Numbered from the stretch's first letter, positions 33,447 through 44,536 are shown. The stretch is DNA of 64,000 bases from Lindgomyces ingoldianus (GCF_010093535.1 NW_022985166.1:1070537-1134536), one strand, 5' to 3'. A program made the numbers and translations. The notes: a model not told the origin generated them from the letters alone.

Positions 33447-34399
33447 ATGACACTCCCAGCCTCTCAGAAGTCCCTCAGAGCGCGCTTCGACACCGAGCTC
33501 GGTGCCACAAACTTCGATAACTCCTGGTCCCGCCTCCTCACCCACTCCCCTTCCATGTTCGCAGCCACCATCTCCCTAACCTCCGTCCCCAAGAAAAAAT
33601 CCCACCTATCACCTAAAATCCAAGCCCTGATCTCCCTCTCCGTTTCCGCTGCCTCAACACACCTGCACGTCCCCAACATCCACCGCTACACAAAAGCTGC
33701 TCTACAGGCCGGCGCAACGGAAGCTGAAATCGTCGAAGTCCTCTGCTTAACCAGCACGCTCGGTATCCATGCCTGCAACATTGGCGTTCCGATACTCTTC
33801 GAGGTGTTAAGGGAGGAGGGCAGAGAGATGCCGAAAGGTATGGAGGGTATGAGCGAGAAGCAGTGGAAGCTGAAGGAGGAGTTTGAGAGGAAGAGGGGGT
33901 ATTGGCATGCATTTTGGGAGGACTTTTTGAGATTAAGTCCGGAGTTTTTTGAGGCGTATACCGAGTTTAGTGGGGTGCCGTGGGATGAGGGGGAAGGGGG
34001 GAAGGGAGTGCTGGAACCAAAGGTGCGTGCTTGTGTGTTTGTGCATGTGAACTTCATTACCTCCGTCGAGACTCTCGTCTTGGTTTTATCATCGCTTATC
34101 TGTTCTAACTTGTGCCCCTGGGCTAAGGACCTGATAGATTGTGACTTGTTTGCGTTACTGTAGTAGAGAAACTGACAAGTGTTTAGGTTAAGGAGTTAAT
34201 ATACTGCGCCTTCGACGCTGCTGCCACGCATCTATACAAACCAGGACTCAAACTCCACATGAAGAATGTGCTTGGATACGGAGGCACACCGGAGGAGATT
34301 ATGGAGGTCCTGGAACTGGCGACTTTGTTGAGTACTGCCACCATGGATGTAGGTTTGGAGGTTTTGGAACAAGAACTGGAGGCTAAGGGAAAGGATTAG
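33447..34399 (+). CDS. two-domain carboxymuconolactone decarboxylase-like protein CMD-2
   Basis: Two exons, 33447-34022 and 34187-34399, with a 164-nt intron (GTGCGT to TTTAG), give 262 residues. Without splicing the frame runs on into an unrelated tail. The N-terminal CMD unit covers about residues 50-120 (SPKIQALISLSVSAASTHLH, then ALQAGATEAEIVEVLCLT). A charged helical linker follows (GYWHAFWEDFLRLSPEFFEAY). The C-terminal CMD unit is on exon 2 (KELIYCAFDAAATHLYKPGL, then LGYGGTPEEIMEVLELATLL). Members of this layout are widespread in fungi and mostly uncharacterised. Together with CMD-1 this makes two different architectures of the same fold in one cluster. It is co-directional with MBL-2. 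Confidence 0.9.
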
Positions 34400-34812
34400 C
34401 TGATCCTGAAGGGGCGGGAGAAGTCGGAAAAGGGTATGTAAGCGAGGGCATTTTGGTATGAGACGATGTATTTTAGGTGTGTGGGAGATGGTGGCATGAT
34501 CCACCTTACTCTATCGAGTTTGTGAGCTCCGGAGATTCCATGGTATCACCACAAGCCTAGTTTAATGTACTTATCAGGCAAAAATGTTCCAGGAAAACCA
34601 GCCAATTGATTGTGAAATTTTCGTTATGTAGCCACCCTTCACAGAGCTGAATGTTGCAACTGATATCGAATTCACTGTTTGATTACGGAGTAGCCCATAA
34701 GCCTGGTGCAATCCCTAAGCGCTGAAATATGCATTCCCCGGTCGTTGAATGCCTCCCATTCTTGTCCCACCCCATTTCTGACCCCTATACCCGCACCCCT
34801 TTTCTACTACAA
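34400..34812. terminator. convergent 3' region of CMD-2 and the MFS transporter
   Basis: 413 bp where two convergent genes end. No further gene is seen. It presumably contains both polyadenylation regions. Confidence 0.45.
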
Positions 34813-36618
34813 TTAAATCTGATACCTAAAATCCGGCTCACGGTCCGTATACATCCCCACCCCATCACTCCTTACATATCCCCTCTCTAACTTCCTATCT
34901 TTCCTACCCTCTCTCCTCGTGTAGATAGCCCTAACTACCCACCACCCGCACCACGCAAACCCCAAACACCCCAAACTCCACGCATGCCCCAACGTAAACT
35001 TCGGCGCCGCCGTAGTCCGATAGATCTGTCCACTCACCACGCCGCCAATATTCGTCAGCGTAAGGAGGATTCCCAGACTCGCGGCGCGTTTCCCATCAGG
35101 GGCGCAGTTGCCGGATAGCCAGGCAATGTTGCCCCCAGTACAGAGGAAACACGCTGTAGAAATGAGGTAGGTTGCGAAGTAGCGGACGCCGGCTGATACA
35201 GGGGAGAGTAGGATTGCATATCCAGCGATGCCAATGGGAGCCATGGCGATTAGAGGAAGGAAGCGCGTGCGGTAGCGGTCGGAGAGGTAAGCACCAATTG
35301 CGTAGACAACGGCACCCCAAAGGTTGACAGGGATGACGAGATATTGGGCCTGTATGTGTTGTTAGGTCAGAGTTTCTACATATGTTTTTCATAAATGCTT
35401 CTCTGTTGATGATGAAGGAAGGTACAGTGGATAAAGGATGCTGTATGCCTACCTGGACTGTAGAGTACTGGAACCCATCCTTAATAATAATGGGCAAGAA
35501 CGTCCCAAAACCATACAAAATCGTCACAACTGCAATCTGAATGACCCCATGCACCCAGCTCTTAACATCTTTCGCCGCCTCCTTGATATCAGCTTTCGTG
35601 TAGTGTCCCCGTCCACCAGAATACGCTTCTGTGCGCTCGGCACGTTGCCGCATGATCGCTTTCTCGGCATCGTTGAGGAAGTAGGCAGTTTCGTAGTTCT
35701 TGGGAACTACGAAGATGCATATGAAGGCCCAGATTATGGTGATAATGCCTTCTGAGATTAGTTCAATCTTAGGAGGAAAGGAAGTCGGTTCTTTCACCTT
35801 CAAGGACGTACAGCCATCGCCAGCCAGGCCATCCCGCTGTGCCATCCATATGCAGGATTGCCCAGGCGAGGAGGCCGCCGAACGCGCCTGAGAGGGCGGA
35901 TGCGACTAGATGCTGGATTAGAGAGGTGTATAATTGACTGTGACTAGAGAGAACTAGAGAGAATTACTAAAAAGATAGGCGACCCTGACGCCGAGCTCTT
36001 CACGCGTGTACCAGTTACACAAGAAGATCGTCATGCTTGGGAACAAACATCCTTCGAAGAAACCTAGGAAGATACGTGTGGTAACTAAACCCCCGAAGTT
36101 CTGGACGAAGCCGGTGCAGAGACAAACTACTCCCCAGCCGAAAGTAATGGCGGGAATGACGCGGTTGAATTGGAGGCGTTTGACGAGAATGGATGTTGGA
36201 AACTACCAGGATTTGTTAGATAGGATGGAAGAAGGGAGATCTGAGCTGTTTACCTCGGCGAGAATGTAGAAGATGTAAAAAACCGATACCGAAGTCTACC
36301 AAACATTAGAATCAAGTCTTTACGTATGTAAGAGCTAGGCTAGATACTTACATTCAACTGAGTCCCCTTTAACCCAATGTCCTTAGTCATGCCCTGGGTC
36401 GCTGCAAACCCAATATTCCCCCTATCCAAATAGCTAATTAACATCAAAAGCATCATTACGGGTGCTACGAAGCAGTCCAATTTCCTAACAAGCGCAGCCT
36501 CTTGTTTCCTCCCCTCAATGCTTTCTGGAGATTCATCGTGTTGAAGATATTCTCGAGTGAGCTGCTGGTTTTTTTCTTCGCTTATGGAAAGCACTTCTTT
36601 GTGGTCGACGTCTGCCAT
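34813..36618 (-). CDS. MFS transporter, allantoate-permease (anion:cation symporter) type
   Basis: Six exons on the minus strand, 36618-36352, 36295-36254, 36202-35968, 35905-35798, 35748-35453 and 35349-34813, give about 494 residues, normal for the Dal5/anion:cation symporter family. The exon 5 acceptor could be three bases earlier. The N-terminal helix after a hydrophilic leader reads VRKLDCFVAPVMMLLMLISYLDRGNIGFA, which contains the family signature with YLDRGN. Later helices include the loop motif TRIFLGFFEGCLFPSMT, GAFGGLLAWAI and GWRWLYVLEG, and the C-terminal half has six further predicted helices. Family members import organic anions such as allantoate, nicotinate, pantothenate or vitamins in symport with protons. 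As the only transporter in the cluster it probably brings in the substrate. It is divergent from HAD-2. Confidence 0.9.
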
Positions 36619-37286
36619 TTCTACAACTACAAGGAGTGGGTTGACGAGGAGAAGGGGGAATGAGAAAGATAAGGGAATGGGAGGGGAAACCACGAAGCAG
36701 AGGATGAGAACGACATGTCGTCTCGAATCGTGTTTTGATAGCTGGGAATAAGACTACTTAGACATGATTCGTAACAAGGAGCGGGGATATATCCGGGGTA
36801 CATCCCGAAAAGTTGGTGGTGAAAAGCATCAGCAAAGGCCCGAAACAGTGCCCACCAAGCCTGTTAGCCATGCACGCGGCACTGAACGGTCTTGGGTGGC
36901 GATTACCAATAACCGAACTCCAAATGTTGGAGATGTTAAGATGATGATCGAGTCATTCTTCTCCAAATGCGGGGATGTGGGGAGCTTCCGGTGAGGGGTC
37001 GAACTGTATCGGCGGCCTTCTCGAAAGTCTGTATTTCGGAAAGGCACAGGCACCTTCGGAAAGAAAAAGGCTGGAGTAATAACGCTCGTACTGTGGCTGG
37101 CGAAGCTCGCTCCGAACGTGTCCACGACCTCGAATCGTCACTTGTTAGATCGCTTTCGCAAACTTCCCTCTTCGCAAGGCTGCATCGCACGAACCAAGTC
37201 CGCAAGCGTACACATAACGAAGAAGTACGCATCCACCGTCCATCATCAAATATTGAGAGTGGTAGTCAAAATCCATTCATAGAAAC
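36619..37286. promoter_or_regulatory. divergent promoter MFS transporter / HAD-2
   Basis: 668 bp between two divergent cluster genes. It carries a direct repeat of TTCGGAAAG (37035-37043 and 37055-37063), starts exactly 20 bp apart, about 230 bp before the HAD-2 start. Confidence 0.55.
37035..37063 (+). promoter_or_regulatory. TTCGGAAAG direct repeat, 20-bp period
   Basis: Two identical 9-mers spaced two helical turns apart, so both face the same side of the DNA. The CGGAAA core also occurs in the MBL-1/ADH and HAD-1/MBL-2 promoters. It is a candidate binding site of the cluster regulator. Confidence 0.4.
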
Positions 37287-38377
37287 ATGACATCGCCGGA
37301 TAAAACAGTGGCCTTTGTGGGTACGCTCAGGACATTCAAACCTCGCTAGAAAACCGGGATGACATGTATTAGGTCTGGGAGTAATGGGCTACCCCATGGC
37401 CCTCAACCTTCGTAAAGGCCTCGGTCCTGACTACACTCTCCTAATATGCGACGTTGTGCCGGACGCAATATCACGATTCCAAAAGGATGCACAAGGTGAA
37501 GGGCCAGTAGAGGTAGTAAAGAGTGGAGCAGAAGCAGCGAAAAGAGCTGTGAGTAGCAGATAGGGTGTCGTTCCTTGGAAAGAAGGGGTTGGGCTAACCA
37601 AGATAGAATATGGTAGTGACAATGCTACCTGATGGCGCCGCTGTTAAGGAAGTGTATTTGGATGCATTGAACGGCGTCATTTCGGGGGTTGAGGCCTCCA
37701 TCAAAGCTTCCCCACAGAAGAAAATCATCATGGAATGCGGGACGATTGAAACTCCCGTGATACTCGCAGTTGCAAAAGCGACGGAAGCATCGAGCGTTTC
37801 ATCAAATCTAACCTTCGTCGATGCACCGGTATCAGGAGGGCCAATGGGCGCGCAAGACGGGACGTTAACATTTATGGTGGGAACAAATAACAAAGATGTG
37901 TTCCCAATGGTGAAGAGTACACTCGCACACATGGGGAAGGAGGACAGTGTTTTCCTGTGCGGGGATGTCGGAGCCGGGACTGCCTTCAAAGTCATCAACA
38001 ACTACCTTTCGGCCATAACGTCGCTCGCGGCATCCGAAGCGCTCAACATTGGCGTGAAAATGGGCCTCGACCCCAAGCTTCTGACAGATGTCATTAATGT
38101 TTCCGGAGGTCAATGCTGGGTAACGAGTAAGAGCAATCCAGTGCCGGGAGTGCAGCAAAACGTTCCAAGTTCCAGAGACTATGAGGGAGGATTCCGGATT
38201 GAGTTATGTGCAAAGGTTTTAAAGATGGGGAGTCAACTAGCGGAGATGGTTGGTGCGAGAACGATATTGGATAAGCCGACGTTGGAGGCGTTTGATGAGG
38301 CAAAGAATGATAGTAGGTACAGAGGAAAGGATGCAAGGGTGGTGTATAAATGGTTGAACGAGAGCGAGAGGAGGTAG
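37287..38377 (+). CDS. beta-hydroxyacid dehydrogenase HAD-2 (3-hydroxyisobutyrate dehydrogenase family)
   Basis: Three exons, 37287-37320, 37373-37548 and 37607-38377, give 326 residues. Exon 1 is only 34 nt. The first intron splits the Gly of FVGLGVMGYPM, the nucleotide-binding motif. The second lies after codon 70, the same codon position as the single intron of HAD-1, and the flanking residues align (RV/EIVVTM versus RA/NMVVTM). Substrate motif DAPVSGGPMGAQDG (about 142-155) and catalytic Lys near residue 198 in GAGTAFKVINNYL are intact. The C-terminal domain ends in RYRGKDARVVYKWL. It is a diverged paralogue of HAD-1 and points towards the aldehyde dehydrogenase. Substrate unknown. Confidence 0.92.
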
Positions 38378-38695
38378 TTTGACGATGAATCATGGATGCG
38401 GCTTCGGCTTGAGATATTTTCGTAGAGTTTGCGTGGGTGGACGGGATGGTGGGTGGGTGGGTGGGTGGCTGCAGGCAGAACAGAACTATGCCCGAAGAGG
38501 GGAATGCGGGGCCGAAGTGTGGCCGGCCTGGGCCGAGGCACCGAGCGCACACCTGTGAAGGCTCCTGGGCGGCGGACACGGCAGTGAGAAACACTTAGGT
38601 AGTCTACGGGGCCCCTCTTTCTTCGCTCTATCCAAGTTTCTCATCTCTGTCCAGCGCCGTGCTCTTCGATTATTTGCGACAAATAGGAATCCACC
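38378..38695. promoter_or_regulatory. promoter of the aldehyde dehydrogenase with G-rich repeat
   Basis: 318 bp between HAD-2 and the aldehyde dehydrogenase. It holds a GGGT tandem repeat predicted to form a G-quadruplex on the coding strand (38451-38465). Confidence 0.55.
38451..38465 (+). repeat. (GGGT)4 tract, predicted G-quadruplex
   Basis: Four GGG runs separated by single T residues, flanked by further GG and GGG runs. Single-base loops make this among the most stable intramolecular quadruplex patterns known. It lies about 230 bp upstream of the aldehyde dehydrogenase ATG, on the non-template strand. Confidence 0.75.
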
Positions 38696-40369
38696 ATGGC
38701 CGAACTGCCCCCCTTCGAGCACACGCCCATCGACAGCATTGCGAGCACTGTCAATGGCATTCGCGCAAGCTTCCTTTCGCACAAAACTCGCCCGCTCGAA
38801 TTCAGGCTGGCACAGCTGCGGAAGCTGTACTGGGGGCTGTCAGACAACAAGGACCTCATCATCGAAGCATGCAAGAAGGACCTGGGCAAGCCGACGTTCG
38901 AGACGTACCTCACCGAGGTGAGCTGGTGCATGAACGACATAGTGTTCATGTCCAAGAACGTAGCACGCTTTGCAAAGGACGAGTCGGCCCAGGACATCCC
39001 CCTGACGAACAGGCTGTTTGCGCCCAAGATCAGGAAGGACCCGCTGGGCACGGTTCTCATCATTGGGTGGGCCATCCCTCGCAGCTCCCAGAGAGGGGAG
39101 CAGCACCTACCTGCCGACGCTGACTGCTCCTTCCCTCTAGAGCATACAACTTCCCAATCCAGCTGTCCATCGGCCCGCTCATTGGGGCCATCGCGGCCGG
39201 ATGCACCGCCGTGCTCAAGCCTTCCGAGAGCTCGCCCAATGCGGCAGCCATCATGCAGAAGATCATTGCCGAGTCGCTCGACCCCTCGTGCTACACGGTC
39301 CTCCAGGGCGCTATCCCAGAGACGACGGCACTGCTCGACCAGAAGTGGGACAAGATCTTCTACACGGGCTCTGCGAACGTCGGGACAATCATCGCCAAGA
39401 AGGCTGCTGAGACGCTAACTCCAGTCACGCTCGAGCTCGGCGGCCGGAATCCCGCCATCATCACCAAGCATGCCGACCCCAAGCTTGCTGCGAAGAGGCT
39501 ACTCTGGGCCAAGACCCTGAATGCCGGCCAGGTGTGCGTGTCCCAGAACTTCACCCTTGTCGACAAAGACATGCTACCACTCTTTGTGGAGGAGATGAAG
39601 AACTCGCTCCAAGAATTCTACCCCCAGGGCGCGCGGAACTCTCCAGACTATGGCAGAATTGTAAATTTGAGGCAGTTCCAGAGACTCAAGACAATGCTGG
39701 ATGAGTCTCGTGGCAAGATTCTGCTTGGTGGTACAATGGACGAAAGCGATCTCTTCATCGAACCTACAGTTGTGCAGGTGGACAGCCTAGACGACAGTTT
39801 AATCGCAGAGGAGAGCTTTGGGCCACTGCTCCCTATTCTCCCCGTAGCAGATCTAGACGAGGCCATCAAGATTGCCAACCAAGTGCACGACACGCCGCTA
39901 GGATTGTATCCATTTGGCACTCAGAAAGAAATGGAGAAGGGTATGCTCTTCATTCTACTTGTCTACATGACTATGTCCAGTATCTTGCTGACACCTCTTG
40001 CCTTCAGTTCTCTCTCAGACCCGCTCTGGTGGTGCTTCTCTGAACGACGGCTTTTTCCACGCCTCAATCCCTACCCTGGCTTTCGGGGGCGTCGGTTCCT
40101 CTGGCCAGGGTGCGTACCGTGGAAAGGCCTCTTTCGATGTCTTTACGCATCGACGATCTGTTACTAAGACCCCAGGCTGGATTGAGAGCCAGCTGGACAT
40201 CCGCTACCCGCCATACACCCTTAAGAAGCAGCAGAAATTCGCAGGTATGAACGAATTGAAACCAAATTTTGATCGGGAGGGTAGGACCCTTGGGTGGATT
40301 GCTTGGTTGAGGGGCTTAATTGGGATGAAAAGTCTCGCCACCTTAATTGGTAAGTCTAATGGATCGTGA
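38696..40369 (+). CDS. aldehyde dehydrogenase, class 3 / Hfd1-like
   Basis: Three exons, 38696-39066, 39141-39940 and 40008-40369, with introns of 74 and 67 nt, give about 510 residues. The first intron restores LIIGAYNFPIQLSIGPLIGAIAAG, the coenzyme-binding start. Catalytic elements are visible: the Glu in TLELGGRNP, the Cys in NAGQVCVSQN, and the Glu-Phe pair in EESFGPLLPI. The third exon carries SGGASLNDGFFH and FGGVGSSGQGAYRGKASFDVFTH, typical of the ALDH3/fatty-aldehyde group. The C-terminal end is only weakly hydrophobic (WLRGLIGMKSL), so membrane anchoring as in yeast Hfd1 is uncertain. It would oxidise the aldehyde made by the cluster alcohol dehydrogenase to an acid. It is the last gene of the cluster. 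Confidence 0.92.
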
Positions 40370-41427
40370 CATGAGTATTTTGCAATGTTCGTTGGATACC
40401 ACAAAATCTGATGTATCATGCTTTGTCTTCCTTGCCTGCCCTGCTGCATCTGGCCTCTCAACCCATTGTTGTATTTGCATGTCATTTTGAGCCCTCTGTT
40501 CGCCAGTAGGGGTTTTTGGTTGGGAAATTGACGATAACCTCACTATCAATTGCTTCCGCGTCAACAAAGACTGACGTGTCGCAGTTGCGGTCGGTATTAG
40601 GTTCTACCTACAGCGGAGAGCGAAACTATGAACTTTGCCACAATTGGCATGCAAAATCCTCCTCTTTGGGGACTGATTCTCTTTCCCCTTTGCCATGTAT
40701 ATCATGATTTGGTTCGAATGAGGAATGGAGTCTTTCATGACTGTTCTGCATGTCCTGGAAACTCCTTGGGTCAACAATCTTTAAGACTGGTTTGCGCGTG
40801 TCTCTGGGAATTGCGTCCTTTGTATATCTGAGATGTCTTCTTTCGCAAATTAGGGAGTGTGGAATCAGGGTCTGAGACATTGTATGGAAGCCGCGATGTT
40901 TTCCTCGTCCCGGCCTTTGCCAAAAATAAATGTTTGTTCCAACAATCTTCAAGAATCTGAGACGAAGACATTTCCCCAAGCACTCACCATGCATCTCAAA
41001 TCTTCTACATCATTGTGTCTCAATGCCATGTCTCCTGAGAATTATTTGTGCGGCATGAATCAGTGGGAGGCCCAAGCCATTACTCTGATATGCCTTGCGA
41101 AGCTTCTCCTAACGCTTTTGGAGGTCTTCAACACGGAACTTGCTTGTCCATCAAAGAAATTCTTGTTCCGGGCAAAGGCAAACACGCTCGTTCAAAATGC
41201 CCCTATCGAATTTATCAAACATCCTGCATACCTTCTTTCATTATCGTATCCAGTAAGAACAATATAGATATAAAAGTGCTATCGTTCAGTGTACTTTCAC
41301 CATCACTACTCCACAATCTCATCAAGACCCTGGATAGAGATAATATCCCCACCAACATTCTCTTTACATACACCCACGTGGCAATACCAACCGCTCCAAC
41401 ATCTCATCCACTCACCTTCCATCCAAA
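40370..41427. other. intergenic, promoter of the 163-aa gene at its end
   Basis: About 1.06 kb with only chance frames. The last 160 bases hold a TATA-like element and a pyrimidine-rich leader for the next gene. Confidence 0.5.
41269..41276 (+). promoter_or_regulatory. TATA-like element
   Basis: TATAAAAG lies 152 bp upstream of the ATG of the 163-aa protein and is followed by a CA-rich pyrimidine leader, a usual fungal promoter layout. Confidence 0.45.
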
Positions 41428-41919
41428 ATGCCGACAGGTTTCCGCGACATATCAACCCGCCGCGCCCCCATCTATATCGGTGACAGGAACTACTTCAGCC
41501 GCATCCGCAGCCGCGGCCCTCGTGCCTGCCACAATTCATCCTGTGCAGGTACCTCCAACTTCCAGACTTCCGAACCCTCATCCCGCGCCCGACGTGATTC
41601 GAACTCGGACGATGGTGCAGGTGCAGGTGGAGGTGTCTGGGTCTGCAGAATGATCCCGATCCCGGCATCGGAGTTCAAGCAGAGGATGAGGATTGCAGAT
41701 GCGGTACATGCGGAGATTATGCGGGAGCGGGCGGAGATGGAGAAGGGGGGTGAGCACGAGCGCATCTTCGACAGCCTAGTCACTGATACTTTGAAACAAA
41801 GGCTCGAAAAGAGGAAGGAGCGGGAGATGGGTAGGGATCTCGCGGGTTCCAGGACGGAGACACTGGGGCGCGAGGCTGGGAAGATGAAGGAGAAATGGAA
41901 GGACAGAAGAAGAAAATGA
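41428..41919 (+). CDS. small charged protein of unknown function, 163 aa
   Basis: A single frame starts at an ATG in good context (CCAAAATGCCG) behind a TATA-like element. Residues 1-75 are Arg/Ser/Gly-rich and probably disordered. Residues 76-163 form a highly charged helix (SEFKQRMRIADAVHAEIMRE, then TLKQRLEKRKEREMGRD) that ends in a Lys/Arg run. No domain, signal peptide or membrane segment. An overlapping frame on the other strand (41490-41987) is Pro/Ser-rich and less convincing. The basic helical tail could bind nucleic acid, but nothing proves it. Confidence 0.5.
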   Translation: MPTGFRDISTRRAPIYIGDRNYFSRIRSRGPRACHNSSCAGTSNFQTSEPSSRARRDSNSDDGAGAGGGVWVCRMIPIPASEFKQRMRIADAVHAEIMRERAEMEKGGEHERIFDSLVTDTLKQRLEKRKEREMGRDLAGSRTETLGREAGKMKEKWKDRRRK

Positions 41920-44536
41920 AGGAGGATGAATGGGTTGGATTTGGGGGCTTTGGGCTTGCGGGGAGGAGGTTGAGGGTGAGGAGACAAATCCCGGTCGGTT
42001 GGTATGGGTTTGGCCGGGATGGAAAGAAGAGGGCGACTGTGGAGAAAGTGTGGGGATTGGGGCGATAAGTCACTGAATTTCTATCTTTTCGTTTCTTTTC
42101 TTTTCTTTGGAGGGTTTAATTTGGATACATTAAAATTTTGGAAGGGTAATATGGACTTTGTTTGATAAGACAGTATTGGAATACTATCTTCGACTTGTGT
42201 ATGTAGAATAGAGTTTTGCTCTTGGGACATACTGAATAGTAAATCCCCTACGACCAGGAGCTGGTTGGTTCAAGCGTGCTCCAATCTGTCGTAAGTGAAG
42301 CAAGTGCGGAAGAGCTTAAAATGAACCTGGCCATGTTGCCGTCTTCCCAGGAATATTCTTAGCCTGTTGCTTTGGAGGCCCTACCCAATGTAAGCGGGGG
42401 AAAACAACTCTGAGCTTCGAGTTCCTAAGCTTGTGTAGGGCTCCCTCCAAACTTCTTGAGTTGTTCCTTTCTAGGGTTAGTCTCGATTGATGATTTGGAA
42501 TTCCGTTGATGTATCTGATCATATCGAAAAGAGGGCAAGTTAGAGGCTGGAGACGGAGAGTTTTGAAATGGGCTGGAAAAGCGCAACCCCCCTTAGCGAT
42601 GTGCCTTTGACCGCGATCATCCGCGTCATCCACCAACAATGTGTTTGGACGTCATGGTACAACAGCTTTGTTTGCCGGCCTGCACACACAACTTGGGGGT
42701 CGCAGCGCTAGTTTGATTCGCTATTTCTGGCTGAATGGCATGCTAGTCTTTTCTAGAATCGCCACCCAGCACGAGAATCGTGCTCGCTTTACTGGGGTAT
42801 TCTAAGCGGCCTTGTGATCCTGAATGCTAGGGATAGGTCATCAAGTGGGATCAAATACAGAATGTGTCTTTCGATGTGGAGCATTGGTATACGTGTATGA
42901 CTCGTTGGAGGACGACTTCCGGCCCCGGAACCAAATTGCGGCTTATTCTTCATGCGAGTCCCTGAAGCTATTTACATTGATCCGCGGATGCACGAATACC
43001 GGGAAATTGTCGAGAAATATGATTATCGAAGAAGTATGGAAATAGTTACTCACCGGTCGCTGACTAATCACACCAATCGGCCCCCTGATTGGTCACAAAC
43101 GTTCATCGTTGATCCCCTGTCTTCCCGCCTCACGAACCGCATTACCCATTGCAAGCCACATTGGGGCCTTTCACGCCTCGAAACATTGGCTCTTCAGCCT
43201 CGCAGGCGGAAATCATACGTGGCTGCTCCCGAGCGCCTGCCAAGCGTCCGGTCAGAGAATGTTAAATAGGGCGAGCCTCCCCGTTGGAGACGTCGTCCGG
43301 AAAGACCCAGATGGAGACCTTTACCGCCTCGATAGATGGCCCGGCCGATAAGAACTTATATCCAACGAAATGCACGATTCTTCTTCATGCATGTTTCAAT
43401 GCTTGCGACAGTGTGGGTGAAGGTGTTGAGCCCCGTTCTGTTGTAGGGCGGTGCGTATCAACAGCTTCATCAGTCTGTTAAGATGGGTGCCTAGAGTCTC
43501 GGAGGATGACCAGGGCTGATGACACAGATTCTTCTAGGTAGCTACATTCCAATGAGAACTCAATTCCTGCTGATCCAAATAGCAGCCGTCAAGACGCGAT
43601 ACTGAGGCATCCTTCTTAGGACGCTTCACTGATCTAGAACTTGCAAGTTGTCCAAAATGCAACAAGGAACCGCCCCCAATGAATACGCCAGAGGGGCTGA
43701 GTATGCCTTTCGTTGGACTTAGGATCCAATCAAGCTTTGCTCCACCCCAATGTTTGGGAGGCCATTGCAAGACAAGGCATGCTCTGTCGAGGAGGTACCC
43801 CAAAGCATTTTGAAAGTAGGATAGATTCTTCAACCTCAGACGGCTCTCCTTCAGCCTAGGATAAGGCGAGGCACTGGCTGCAGGACCAAACTCAATGCCC
43901 AAGGAAAGGGGCTGAAGATCCAAAAGCAACCTAGGCTAGGTACCCATTATCGTTGTATATCACGTGCCACTGGACCACAAATGCCTGGGCTTCCAAGTGT
44001 AATGGCCGCCATTACTAGATGAGAACCATCAAGTAAACGGCTTTGCGACGTCGCCAACTATAGCTATGGACGAGGTTGGAGTGAAGACGCCGATTATAGG
44101 AATAGTTTCTGCCTTTGACCTTAAGGTGAGTTAACACAAAAATCACGGAATAGCCAATATACGGGATGCATTTTCAAGAGGGGAACATGATGATATTCGT
44201 ATGAGGAGCGAAACGCACGAGAGGTATGAGCAAGATGAAAAGGCAAATTTCAAACATCCGACCGATCCAAGACACCCTTCAACTCCTTTTTAGAAAAGCA
44301 ACCGATCTTCAGTCTGGGAAACAGGGAAAGAAACGTATAGTGAGGAGCGGGGAAGAGGAGTGTAACGTATGTCTTCAGCCTCCTTGCTCGATGATCTTTT
44401 TGCAGATCATGCAATGTGCGACGTATTGGGCCCCGGCGAAAAGAGAAATGGAAATATAAGCGAGACTGAAGTCACATTCGATCACTACTACTCTGAATTC
44501 CTGGATTAAGATGGTGGAAGCACGGAAAGTCGCAAC
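41920..44536. other. gene-poor stretch, no gene recognised
   Basis: About 2.6 kb. Frames at 42824-43351 (+) and 43534-43929 (-) are open but show no motif or splice structure. A plus-strand pair of protein-like pieces around 44065-44293 could not be joined in frame. Old gene remnants are possible. Confidence 0.4.

Noticed and set aside
24019..40369. Secondary-metabolite biosynthetic cluster
   Set aside because: No polyketide synthase, peptide synthetase, terpene cyclase, prenyltransferase or P450 is present; the enzyme set is degradative.
41490..41987. 165-codon minus-strand frame opposite the 163-aa gene
   Set aside because: Pro/Ser-rich mirror of the charged plus-strand gene, no start context or promoter signal; the plus-strand frame has both.
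44065..44293. Possible two-exon plus-strand gene (MDEVGVKTPIIGIVSAFDLK, then RGEHDDIRMRSETHERYEQD)
   Set aside because: The donor leaves phase 0 while the only acceptor needs phase 1, and the intron would be under 30 nt.
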